From positions 62,001 through 126,000 of the forward strand of contig NZ_WQPN01000006.1 of NCBI RefSeq assembly GCF_018785315.1: a DNA stretch of 64,000 bases, written 5' to 3'. The position numbers and the translations under genes were made by a program. The DNA is from Clostridium sp. MCC353. GTDB taxonomy: Bacteria; Bacillota; Clostridia; Lachnospirales; Lachnospiraceae. The notes below the pieces were generated by a model. It was not told the DNA's origin and made no database searches. It worked only from the letters and a program-made list of their open reading frames with translations. This document shows positions 44,362-51,675 of the stretch, in pieces; positions within the stretch are counted from its first letter, which is position 1, and each line of letters starts with the position of its first letter.

Positions 44362-44510
44362 GTTAGAACGTAACTGTTCAGTAGGTCTGCGCATTTACTG
44401 CGCTGATCGTACAAAAATGTGGAATTGCGAGCAAAAATCCCATCGCCAAAGGCGATTTCAAATGGATTTTTGCATGTAACTGTGAGGGTACTGAACAGTT
44501 ACATTAGAAC
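44362..44510. mobile_element. MITE-like element: 14-bp terminal inverted repeats with 7-bp flanking duplication
   Basis: GTAACTGTTCAGTA (44370-44383) and its exact reverse complement (44489-44502) bound a 133-bp element. TTAGAAC stands directly outside on the left (44363-44369) and, one base away, on the right (44504-44510), like a target-site duplication. Inside are nested stems, GCAAAAATCC with GGATTTTTGC and ATCGCC with GGCGAT. There is no open frame. It lies in the 5' leader of the aldolase operon. Confidence 0.6.
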
Positions 44511-44640
44511 TTAATTGTCTCCCGGCCTCTTAAATGTTCCGGGGCCTTGTAACAGGTTTTCTAATACAGCTGCTCTTTTTGCTTTCTTTTTGTATTACAA
44601 TTTATATTTTAATTATATAATTATAATACTTTATATGCGT

Positions 44641-44669
44641 ATATTACAACATCGCGCTGATAATGTCAA
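44641..44669 (-). promoter_or_regulatory. Strong promoter of the HpcH aldolase operon
   Basis: On the minus strand TTGACA (44669-44664), a 17-bp spacer and TAATAT (44646-44641). Transcription from here would give a leader of about 300 nt that includes the MITE-like element. The rest of 44330-44975 is AT-rich and holds no gene. Confidence 0.7.
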
Positions 44670-44776
44670 CATATTATGGGCATTTTTCCAACATAAATAC
44701 TATTTTTATTATGTACATTTAATAATTGTATTATAATAGTGTTCGGATTTTCTATTTAATTGATACAAAAATACTA

Positions 44777-44805
44777 TTGATATCATAAAAATCATATACT
44801 ATAAT
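44777..44805 (+). promoter_or_regulatory. Promoter of the divergent GntR gene
   Basis: TTGATA (44777-44782), 17-bp spacer, TATAAT (44800-44805), about 170 bp before the start codon. Confidence 0.7.
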
Positions 44806-44975
44806 GAATTAAGATCGAAACGCAAATCTGATTAACTATTTTTATCCTACCGCAATATCATAAAACATTTGATTGGCAAAAAATGGAAGCCGCAGCGGAC
44901 CATCATTTGATTCTGCGCCGACGGCCCTTTTCATTTAAGCCCTTTCTCATAACAGAGTGGAAATTGGAGGTAATT

Positions 44976-45680
44976 ATGGCATCGAAAGTTAAAGTGGCAG
45001 ATAAATTGAAAAAAGAAATGCAGGATATGATTCTTAAAAATATGAAGCCGGGGGACAAACTTCCCACGGAGTCGGAACTTTGCATCCGGTTCAACGCCAG
45101 CCGCACATCTGTCCGGGAGGCGCTGCAGGCATTGAGATCTTCCGGGATACTGGAAAAAAAGGGCGGCGGCACCTATGTCACAGACACCTTTGACGAATGT
45201 CTGATCAGCCCGCTCATGGCCATGCTGCAGCTCAATCTGACAGAGGCCGGAGACCTGTTGGAGATAAGACGGATTTTAGAGACGGAAACAGCCGGTCTGG
45301 CTGCCAGACGGGCCACAGAAGAAGATATCCGCCAATTGGAGAACATCGTCTGGATGATGCAGAAACCGGATATCACGCTGGAAGAATTTATCGGCCTGGA
45401 CGTAAAATTCCATATGGCGGTGGCCCAGGCCAGCGGCAATTCCGGGCTGCAAATCCTCATAAAGAACATCACGTCAGCGCTGGAAAAAGTCTACCCGCGG
45501 TACTGCACCCTGGAAATCGCGGAAAATTCCGCAATTCCGTTGGAACGGGAAATCGTCCAGGCCATTTGCCAACATGATTATGAAACCGCAAAGCAGAAAA
45601 TGGCCCGGCACCTTTTGGAAAGCGGCCTGAATGCGGGGATTGACGGGCAGGAAGAGGATATCCAATCCGGGGCGGAATAG
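44976..45680 (+). CDS. GntR/FadR-family regulator (paralogue)
   Basis: A 234-residue regulator: winged helix at residues 8-75 (SELCIRFNASRTSVREALQA) and a FadR-type FCD domain. It resembles the regulator at 42880 across its length (ENIVWMMQKP, YCTLEIAENSAIP). Divergent from the aldolase operon across a 646-bp region, so control of that operon is likely. ATG 44976 has TTGGAGG 5 nt upstream. A clean terminator follows. Confidence 0.92.
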   Translation: MASKVKVADKLKKEMQDMILKNMKPGDKLPTESELCIRFNASRTSVREALQALRSSGILEKKGGGTYVTDTFDECLISPLMAMLQLNLTEAGDLLEIRRILETETAGLAARRATEEDIRQLENIVWMMQKPDITLEEFIGLDVKFHMAVAQASGNSGLQILIKNITSALEKVYPRYCTLEIAENSAIPLEREIVQAICQHDYETAKQKMARHLLESGLNAGIDGQEEDIQSGAE

Positions 45681-45694
45681 GAAGAGCGGCAGAT

Positions 45695-45730
45695 AAAAAC
45701 AGCAGTATTCCGAAGAATACTGCTGTTTTT
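45695..45730 (+). terminator. Rho-independent terminator of the GntR gene
   Basis: A perfect 16-bp stem AAAAACAGCAGTATTC/GAATACTGCTGTTTTT with CGAA loop and T run, 15 bp after the stop. The symmetric A/T runs allow it to end transcription in both directions. Confidence 0.9.
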
Positions 45731-45770
45731 ATTGTCTTCTTTCTATTTATTGTCCTCATTCCATTGCCCC

Positions 45771-46052
45771 TCATCTGATCTCCCGTTCTTCCGCCACAAT
45801 CTCAGCTTCCGTATTCTGCTCCACGAAATCAACGATTTCATCCATCACACTGTCGGCCTGGGCGCTGTGGGGTACAATGGCAGCCACGCCGATCACCAGG
45901 ATCTGATGGACATCCTGCTCTTCTACTTCAGCGGCGGATACCTGGAATTTATTCCGTATCTTCGCAAGAAGGCTTTTTATAATCATCCTCTTTTCTTTCA
46001 GGGAGTGGACCCAGGGGGCGTACAGCCTGATTTTTAATACTGCTATTTTCAT
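45771..46052 (-). CDS. DUF503-family protein (YlxP-like)
   Basis: A 93-residue protein of DUF503, recognised by the start IAVLKIRLYAPWVHSLKEKR and the LLAKIRNKFQVSAAEV segment. B. subtilis YlxP lies in the ribosome-maturation operon with rbfA, but here the gene is alone. ATG 46052 is preferred over the GTG two codons upstream, because the latter overlaps the ribosome site. Confidence 0.88.
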   Translation of the reverse strand: MKIAVLKIRLYAPWVHSLKEKRMIIKSLLAKIRNKFQVSAAEVEEQDVHQILVIGVAAIVPHSAQADSVMDEIVDFVEQNTEAEIVAEEREIR

Positions 46053-46100
46053 CTTCACCTCTTATTTTCCTCTTGTATTTCCGTCATCTATTTCTAAAAA

Positions 46101-46298
46101 TCAAGGATGTTCCGGAAAAAAGAGTTCATCAACTGTCATATCCAGTTCCCGGGCCAGGCCAAACGCCAGCGCCAGCGTCGGATCGTACTTGTTATTCTCA
46201 ATGGCATTGACTGTCTGCCGGGATACTCCGCATTTCTTAGCCAGATCTTCCTGCGACAATCCCTGCTGCTTCCTTTTTTCCCGAATATTGTTTTTCAT
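46101..46298 (-). CDS. Small XRE/Cro-family regulator
   Basis: A 65-residue protein that is almost entirely one helix-turn-helix domain (REKRKQQGLSQEDLAKKCGV, SRQTVNAIENNKYDPTLALA). It belongs to the group of small repressors usually paired with a short membrane protein, as here. It is downstream of that membrane gene, and two TGTCAA-n6-TTGACA dyads in their shared promoter are its probable operators. GGAGG lies upstream. Confidence 0.92.
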   Translation of the reverse strand: MKNNIREKRKQQGLSQEDLAKKCGVSRQTVNAIENNKYDPTLALAFGLARELDMTVDELFFPEHP

Positions 46299-46315
46299 GT
46301 CACTCCTCCGTCACG

Positions 46316-46351
46316 CCTCCATGCCGGAGCATTTCTTGCGCGAATACTGCG
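46316..46351 (-). repeat. 36-bp dispersed leader repeat, copy 2
   Basis: 33 of 36 positions match 16880-16915, same orientation. It fills the short gap between the membrane-protein gene and the XRE regulator and again contains GGCATGGAGG. A related CCTCCATGCCGGAGC occurs at about 29184-29198. Confidence 0.75.
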
Positions 46352-46354
46352 CTT

Positions 46355-46636
46355 CTAATCTCCGTACTTTTTCTTAAATCCAAACAGCAGGACACAGTAG
46401 ATTATGGCAGTGGATGCCAGAATGATGAATGGATTTATCCCTTTATAGCCGCGGAAAAAGCTTTCAACGATGCAGACGACAAAATATCCCACCATCCCCA
46501 GCAAGGTATAGGTGCTGGTTTTCCCAACGATCATCCTTCTTCTCTCATCTCCCTGTTTTATCAGTGAAATGAGCATAACCAGATCCATAATGATTACTGC
46601 TGCCAAAAAGATACCGAATAAAATAAGACCTGTCAT
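46355..46636 (-). CDS. Small membrane protein, partner of the XRE regulator
   Basis: A 93-residue protein with three hydrophobic helices (about 3-24, 42-62 and 70-86) and a basic C-terminus. First gene of the two-gene operon with the XRE regulator. Proteins of this form are often found in such pairs in firmicutes and may modulate the regulator at the membrane; the function is unknown. AAAGGAG upstream. Confidence 0.78.
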   Translation of the reverse strand: MTGLILFGIFLAAVIIMDLVMLISLIKQGDERRRMIVGKTSTYTLLGMVGYFVVCIVESFFRGYKGINPFIILASTAIIYCVLLFGFKKKYGD

Positions 46637-46673
46637 AATAACTGCTCCTTTCCAAATATTTCACCATATCATA

Positions 46674-46737
46674 TGTCAAATACTTTTGACATTTTAAGTG
46701 TAACGGACGGAGGATAAAATGTCAATAGTTTTTGACA
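46674..46737. promoter_or_regulatory. Promoter and two operator dyads of the membrane protein/XRE operon
   Basis: TGTCAA-n6-TTGACA occurs twice, at 46674-46691 and 46720-46737, centres 46 bp apart. On the minus strand TTGACA (46725-46720) with a 17-bp spacer and TACACT (46702-46697) forms the promoter. One dyad covers the -35 box and the other lies just past the start site. Flanking GACGGAGG/CCTCCGTC arms add a longer inverted repeat. Confidence 0.7.
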
Positions 46738-46752
46738 TTTTTCCTCCGTCCC

Positions 46753-47400
46753 TTAAAAACTGTTGTTTGTATTTTTCTCATGAACCTGCTGGTCGATCTT
46801 ATTGACCGCGTTGAGATACCGGATATGAATCCATTTTTGCAGCAATTCACAATCCCTTTTATCAAAGACATGATATAAAAGAGTAGAATTTTCAATAGTT
46901 TTATTCACATCATCCGGCCCGTCAAATGCCTTTGTGATCATCACATCAATATATTCCTTATACTTAGTCAGCATTTCCACCATGCGGTGATAAGGGCTGC
47001 AGGAATAGATCACGTCAAATGTGGCGCTGGTTTCCTTAAACGCCTCCCCTTTCAGGCCCGCCTTTAAAAATGCGATTTTACGCTGGGTAAAAAGTTTAAC
47101 CTCTTCAATCTCTTCCTGGGACGCATTGATCAGGAAATCGCTGATGATCGCATTTTCCAACATTTCCCGGATTTTGGCGATCTCATACATATCGTTTTTA
47201 TCGATGCCCACCACAAAATAGCCTTTCATATCCACATGCTTAACCAAATGATCCCGTTCCAGCATCTGCAAAGCTTTATTTACATGAAATTTGTTCACAT
47301 TATATTTATTTGCCAACTGTGTCTCAACCAGCCGCTGGTCACGATGAAGTGTATTATTAATAATTTGTCTGCGCAAATCCTGATAGATAAAATCAGTCAT
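46753..47400 (-). CDS. GntR-family regulator
   Basis: A 215-residue regulator with a winged helix in residues 1-70 (VETQLANKYNVNKFHVNKAL) and an FCD-type C-terminal domain. Divergent from the enolase-superfamily dehydratase and DASS transporter genes. The intergenic region has AAATAGTTAACTATTT right after the dehydratase promoter, the expected operator. The ligand is probably a sugar acid. Confidence 0.9.
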   Translation of the reverse strand: MTDFIYQDLRRQIINNTLHRDQRLVETQLANKYNVNKFHVNKALQMLERDHLVKHVDMKGYFVVGIDKNDMYEIAKIREMLENAIISDFLINASQEEIEEVKLFTQRKIAFLKAGLKGEAFKETSATFDVIYSCSPYHRMVEMLTKYKEYIDVMITKAFDGPDDVNKTIENSTLLYHVFDKRDCELLQKWIHIRYLNAVNKIDQQVHEKNTNNSF

Positions 47401-47468
47401 AAAGAAGTTCTCCCCGAGTGTCTTTTTATCTTATTAATAGTATATCATGGCCTGGCCCTTGTCAACCA

Positions 47469-47507
47469 AAGGGAGGGTTCTCCCGCGCACAAGGGAGGAT
47501 TCTCCCT
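47469..47507. repeat. Two tandem GGGAG-nnnn-CTCCC hairpins
   Basis: AAGGGAGGGTTCTCCC (47469-47484) and AAGGGAGGATTCTCCC (47491-47506) are 6 bp apart and differ at one base. Each can fold on itself. They lie in the leader of the minus-strand GntR gene. Function unknown. Confidence 0.6.
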
Positions 47508-47641
47508 CATACAAAGTCATTCAAAGAGCACCGGCAGTTAATCAGCAGTTTCAAATCCATAGAGCATATCATACATAACTGTTTTTTAGTAATTTTACAC
47601 ATTTTTCGTCAAAATATATTGATTTTATTATACATTTTATC

Positions 47642-47692
47642 TTGACTGTGCCCTTTCAGTATGTTAATCTGAAATTAAATAGTTAACTATTT
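47642..47692 (+). promoter_or_regulatory. Promoter and GntR operator of the dehydratase operon
   Basis: TTGACT (47642-47647), 17-bp spacer, TAATCT (47665-47670), followed at once by the perfect 16-bp palindrome AAATAGTTAACTATTT (47677-47692). The operator covers the transcription start, as expected for repression. Confidence 0.7.
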
Positions 47693-47725
47693 TATAAAAG
47701 ATAACTATATGTTTTTAGACCAGAG

Positions 47726-47739
47726 AATAGTTAACTGTT
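47726..47739 (+). promoter_or_regulatory. Second GntR operator
   Basis: AATAGTTAACTGTT repeats the core AATAGTTAACT of the first operator 47 bp downstream, in the leader. Paired sites suggest cooperative binding or looping. Confidence 0.5.
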
Positions 47740-47777
47740 TAACCTATAAAATATCATTCTAATAAGGAGGGGCAGTT

Positions 47778-48905
47778 ATGAGAATCACGGAAATTTACGC
47801 TGAAGTTGTCAACGCTTCGATTTACTCCAACTATGTTTTCGTCATCGCAAAAACCGACGAAGGGGTAACGGGCTTTGGCGACGCCACTTTAGACGGACTT
47901 GAATTTGAGGTCGTTGCCGCAGTACGTAATATGGGCAGCAAATTAATCGGAAAAGATGTGTTACATGACAATTTAGAAGTATCAGGCGACGGCGGCGGCC
48001 TGATAACGGCAGCGGCGGCATCGGGAATCGATATCGCCATGTGGGATTTAAAAGGCAAAGCCTTAAATGTTCCGGTATACCAGCTTCTTGGAGGCGCCAG
48101 GCGCAAAGAAATTCCGGTGTACGCCTCCTTTAACAGGGCCATCAAAGACCGGACGCCGCAAGGCTTTGGCGAATTTGCCAAAGAGCTGGTCAGCCGCGGA
48201 AACCGGGCGTTAAAATGCCATCCATTTGACGGCGTATCCTGGAAAACGCCTCTTGAAAACCAGAAGAAACTGGTAGATACCGGCTGCGAACGCTTCATCG
48301 CCATGCGGGAAGCCGTGGGGGACGAGATTGCCGTCGGCGTGGACGCCCATTGGAGATTTGACATGAAAACCGCCATGTATGTGGCCGACCGTTTACGGCC
48401 CTATCATCCATTCTGGATCGAGACGCCGATACCGGAGAAAAAACCTGAATTGTTACGGGAATTCCGCATGAAATGCGGCGTTCTGGTGGCAGGCGCAGAG
48501 ATGCAGGCTGGCGGCGACGCCATTTTACCTCTGCTCAAAAACCAGGCTCTGGATGTGTATATGCCGGATATCCGCTACGTAGGCGGAATCACCGGAATGA
48601 TGAAGATGAATTCCCTGCTGGAGGCATACGATGTTTTGGTTTCCCCCCATAATATGTGCAGCGTGATTACCTGCGCTTCCAGCCTGCATGTGTCCGCTGT
48701 TATGAAGAATTTTATGCATTTGGAATACCATCCGGCGGAAGCGCCCTGGCTCCGTGATTTCTCTGATACCTACTGGGATGTGAAGGACGGTAAATTTTCC
48801 ATTCCTGAAGGCCCTGGTCTGGGCGTAAATCTGGACCTGAATCTGTTGAAAGAGCACCCGTATAAAAAAGCCCAGCCGTTAAGGCTTAATATGCTGGGCG
48901 CCTGA
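47778..48905 (+). CDS. Enolase-superfamily sugar-acid dehydratase (mandelate racemase family)
   Basis: A 375-residue enzyme of the mandelate racemase/galactonate dehydratase group. The catalytic set can be seen in order: Lys146 in LKCHPFDG, metal ligands Asp189 (GVDAHWRF), Glu215 (IETP) and Glu241 (AGAEMQ), and His291 in VSPHNM. The start has GGAGG 7 nt upstream. It probably dehydrates a hexonic or uronic acid to a keto-deoxy acid. The acid enters through the DASS transporter next to it. Exact substrate not determinable. Confidence 0.92.
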   Translation: MRITEIYAEVVNASIYSNYVFVIAKTDEGVTGFGDATLDGLEFEVVAAVRNMGSKLIGKDVLHDNLEVSGDGGGLITAAAASGIDIAMWDLKGKALNVPVYQLLGGARRKEIPVYASFNRAIKDRTPQGFGEFAKELVSRGNRALKCHPFDGVSWKTPLENQKKLVDTGCERFIAMREAVGDEIAVGVDAHWRFDMKTAMYVADRLRPYHPFWIETPIPEKKPELLREFRMKCGVLVAGAEMQAGGDAILPLLKNQALDVYMPDIRYVGGITGMMKMNSLLEAYDVLVSPHNMCSVITCASSLHVSAVMKNFMHLEYHPAEAPWLRDFSDTYWDVKDGKFSIPEGPGLGVNLDLNLLKEHPYKKAQPLRLNMLGA

Positions 48906-48978
48906 TGATTTTATGAAACCCGGGGGCATTTTTCTAAATGCCCTGACCGTTTTGCGTTCGTTAACAGGAGGGATTTTT

Positions 48979-50406
48979 ATGAGTAAGCGTATGATCAATA
49001 TATTAATCGGGCCGTTTCTTTTCTTCGCCATGCTGGCAATTCCATTTCCGGGCCTTTCCTATGAGATGCACGGCGCAGTGGGCCTCCTTTTATGGATGCT
49101 CTACTGGTGGATCACACAGCCGGTGGGGCCGTCCGTCACATCACTTCTTCCTATTTTAATCGTCCAGTTTTTTAAGTTAACACCCACAGCTTCCATTTTG
49201 GGCAATTATTTCAGCGCGACCATCGTTCTCATCATGAGCGCCAATATTATCACCATCTGCTGGACCAAGTCCGGGTTCGACAGGCGGCTTGCGCTGAACA
49301 TCATGCTGAGAGTGGGCAACAACCCCAAGGTGCTCGTTACCATGTGGTTCATACTCTCCGTCGCCCTTTCTTCCATGATTGCAAATGCAGCCATTGCCGC
49401 CGCATTTCTCCCCATCGTTTTAACAACCATCAAAGCAATCGGAATTGAAGATGATCAGATAAAAAATTCAAACTACGCCATGGCGGCTCTGTTTGCGGTG
49501 GCATGGGGTTCCAACATCGGCTTCGGCACGCCTCTTGGCGGCGCCATGAATCTGGTTGTCGTGGACCTCATCCAGAAGTACACCGGAACGGAATTCATGT
49601 ACTCCGACTGGGTTGTGCGGTGTATCCCGCTGACCATCTGTGTCGCCGCACCCATGCTTTTCATGATCTTAAAGACTACTCACATCGAATACAAATCACT
49701 TCCCGGCACCAAAGAGATTTTCCAAAAAGAACTGGATAAACTTGGCCCCATGAAGAGAAGCGAACTCATCGGCGCATTGCTGTTTTTTGTATCATTCGGA
49801 CTGTCGATGGCCCGCCCGCTCTTCTCCTCCCTGCTTCCCACATTTACACCTAACTACATATTCATGCTGGGCGCGCTGCTGACCTTCGTGATCCCGGGCG
49901 AAGACGGCGCTCCCATGTTAACCTGGGGATACGCCCAGCCCAAGATCAAATGGGGCGTTCTCTTCTTAATCGCAGGCGGGACTTCCCTCGGCAACATCAT
50001 CACCCAAAGCGGCGTTGGCGGCATCATTTCCGATGCGCTGGTTCCAATCGCCGGTATCAGCCCATTTATCGCCATTGTGGTTTTCTCCATTATGGGCTGT
50101 TTCTTCTCCAACATCATGATGGTTACCGGATGTACTGCCCTGCTGGGCCCGATTATCATAGACACCATGTTAAAACTGGGCCAGAATCCGCTGCCGTATC
50201 TGTTCATCTGCTATGCGGCATTTAATATCTCCATCTGCCTGCCGTCCTCAGGCGCAGGGCCTGCTATGGTGGCGGGATATGGCGTTGATCTTAAAACTAT
50301 GATCAAATGGGGGCTGAAAACCATTCCGTTATGTTTGGCTGTGACTATTGTCATAGGGTATTTGATCTATACTTTTATACCTGGTTTTTCTGCTATTGGT
50401 ATATAA
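48979..50406 (+). CDS. DASS/SLC13-family anion transporter
   Basis: A 475-residue membrane protein with about twelve helices, of the divalent anion:sodium symporter family (CitT/TtdT type). Seen: the amphipathic WITQPVGPSVTSLLPI, ALSSMIANAAIAAAFLP (SNT-like motif) and the terminal INISICLPSSGAGPAM-like block. ATG 48979 has AGGAGGG 6 nt upstream; a longer frame starts just after the dehydratase stop. Probably imports the sugar acid used by the dehydratase. Confidence 0.92.
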   Translation: MSKRMINILIGPFLFFAMLAIPFPGLSYEMHGAVGLLLWMLYWWITQPVGPSVTSLLPILIVQFFKLTPTASILGNYFSATIVLIMSANIITICWTKSGFDRRLALNIMLRVGNNPKVLVTMWFILSVALSSMIANAAIAAAFLPIVLTTIKAIGIEDDQIKNSNYAMAALFAVAWGSNIGFGTPLGGAMNLVVVDLIQKYTGTEFMYSDWVVRCIPLTICVAAPMLFMILKTTHIEYKSLPGTKEIFQKELDKLGPMKRSELIGALLFFVSFGLSMARPLFSSLLPTFTPNYIFMLGALLTFVIPGEDGAPMLTWGYAQPKIKWGVLFLIAGGTSLGNIITQSGVGGIISDALVPIAGISPFIAIVVFSIMGCFFSNIMMVTGCTALLGPIIIDTMLKLGQNPLPYLFICYAAFNISICLPSSGAGPAMVAGYGVDLKTMIKWGLKTIPLCLAVTIVIGYLIYTFIPGFSAIGI

Positions 50407-50617
50407 AGTTTCGGTTAAAAGGAAATTTCTTTGTTTTTTGTTGTTAGAAAACTCCGAAAGTCTGTCTTAACGGAAATTTCTATGTCGATTTTTGGGTTTT
50501 ATTTCCGTTTCATTGGCTTTACGGAAATTCCGATGCTATAGTTGACCTTAAAATTTCCATTTTGTCAATAGACGCCAAAGAGAAGGAGTGAACTACATAA
50601 AAAAAGCCGGATGGTAC
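50407..50617. other. Gene-free stretch with spaced GGAAATTTC motifs
   Basis: No gene is seen. GAAATTTC-type motifs recur at 50422, 50473 and 50523 (GGAAATTTC, CGGAAATTTC, CGGAAATTCC), about 51 bp apart, with a related AAAATTTCC near 50550. The sequences between do not match. Possible protein-binding sites or a decayed repeat. Confidence 0.35.
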
Positions 50618-50651
50618 GGTAAACGGCATAGCCGAAGCTATGCCGTTTACC
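50618..50651. terminator. Hairpin between convergent operons
   Basis: A perfect 15-bp stem GGTAAACGGCATAGC/GCTATGCCGTTTACC with a CGAA loop. A run of T follows 10 nt after it on the minus strand. It probably ends the PfkB kinase operon. Confidence 0.7.
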
Positions 50652-50722
50652 GCCAATAATCGTTCCTTCACCGCCCGCCGCTTTCCAGCGCCTCTTTCCC
50701 GCCTCCTGTTACAAATGTTTCA

Positions 50723-51655
50723 TCAAACCAGCCTGATCTTCACCCCGCCGAACAATTCCTTAACCATCTCCGGCTCCACATACCCCACCTTACTGAACTT
50801 CGCATTGCAGATTCCGCAGGCCATAGCCAGCCTCACGCAGTCCTCGGCGGAATACCCCCGCTTCACCCCGATGCAGAATCCAGCCACCGAGGCGTCGCCG
50901 CTGCCAATGGTTGAAACCACCTCTTCTTTGGGAATCACCGCCTGAAATATCCCTTTTTCATTCAAAAATATCCCGCCGGATTCTCCGGTGGAGATCAGAA
51001 GATTTTCCACGCCCAGTTCCAGCATCCGTTTCCCTGATTTAATGATATTCTTTGCATTTTCCTCCTGGGTTATGGAAAACAGTTCCGACAATTCGCTGAA
51101 ATTCGGCTTAGAAAAATAATATCTGCCTGGAAAGGATTTTTCCAGATAAACTCCGGTGGCATCCAGGATGCATTTGCTTCCATGCATTTCACAGATCCCG
51201 CTGACTTTCCGGTAAATGTCCTCGCTCATCCCCTTCATGGGAATTCCTGAGCAGATCACCATGTCTCCCCCGCTTAAATCCCCTTCCAGGGCATTCAGAA
51301 ACTGCCGCTCCTCATTTTCCCCCACTTCCGGGCCGGGTTCCGTGATCTCCGTTTCCTTCCGGTTTCTGTTGTCGATAATATTGATGGTCGTCCTGGTTTC
51401 CCCTGAGGTCTGAAATGCTTTAAATTCCACATCATACCGCTTCATGTCCTCTGAGACCAGCCGCCCGTTGCCTCCGCCTATAAATCCATAGAGGACGCAG
51501 TGTTCCCCCATCAAGCTCATAACCCTGGCGATGTTAATGCCCTTTCCCCCCACATAAACCTTAGGCGGAACTTCATAAAACTTGGTTGCTGCGCGGAAGT
51601 CATCGATGTAATACATGCGGTCAATCACTGGATTTAAACAAATTACCCGTATCAT
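50723..51655 (-). CDS. PfkB-family kinase, 1-phosphofructokinase/tagatose-6-phosphate kinase type
   Basis: A 310-residue sugar-phosphate kinase. Seen: VGGKGINIAR (PfkB signature 1), KPNFSEL and the ATP/anion motif TIGSGDASVAGF with the catalytic Asp (GSGDA in place of GAGDS). ATG 51655 has GGAGG 7 nt upstream. Last gene of the LacI-controlled operon; with the class II aldolase it can form a phosphorylation-cleavage pair that yields triose phosphates. Confidence 0.92.
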   Translation of the reverse strand: MIRVICLNPVIDRMYYIDDFRAATKFYEVPPKVYVGGKGINIARVMSLMGEHCVLYGFIGGGNGRLVSEDMKRYDVEFKAFQTSGETRTTINIIDNRNRKETEITEPGPEVGENEERQFLNALEGDLSGGDMVICSGIPMKGMSEDIYRKVSGICEMHGSKCILDATGVYLEKSFPGRYYFSKPNFSELSELFSITQEENAKNIIKSGKRMLELGVENLLISTGESGGIFLNEKGIFQAVIPKEEVVSTIGSGDASVAGFCIGVKRGYSAEDCVRLAMACGICNAKFSKVGYVEPEMVKELFGGVKIRLV

Positions 51656-51675
51656 GCTTTTCCTCCTCACAGCAG

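Noticed and set aside
50407-50617. Short CRISPR-like array at 51-bp spacing
   Set aside because: The shared part is only about 9-10 bp and just three copies exist.
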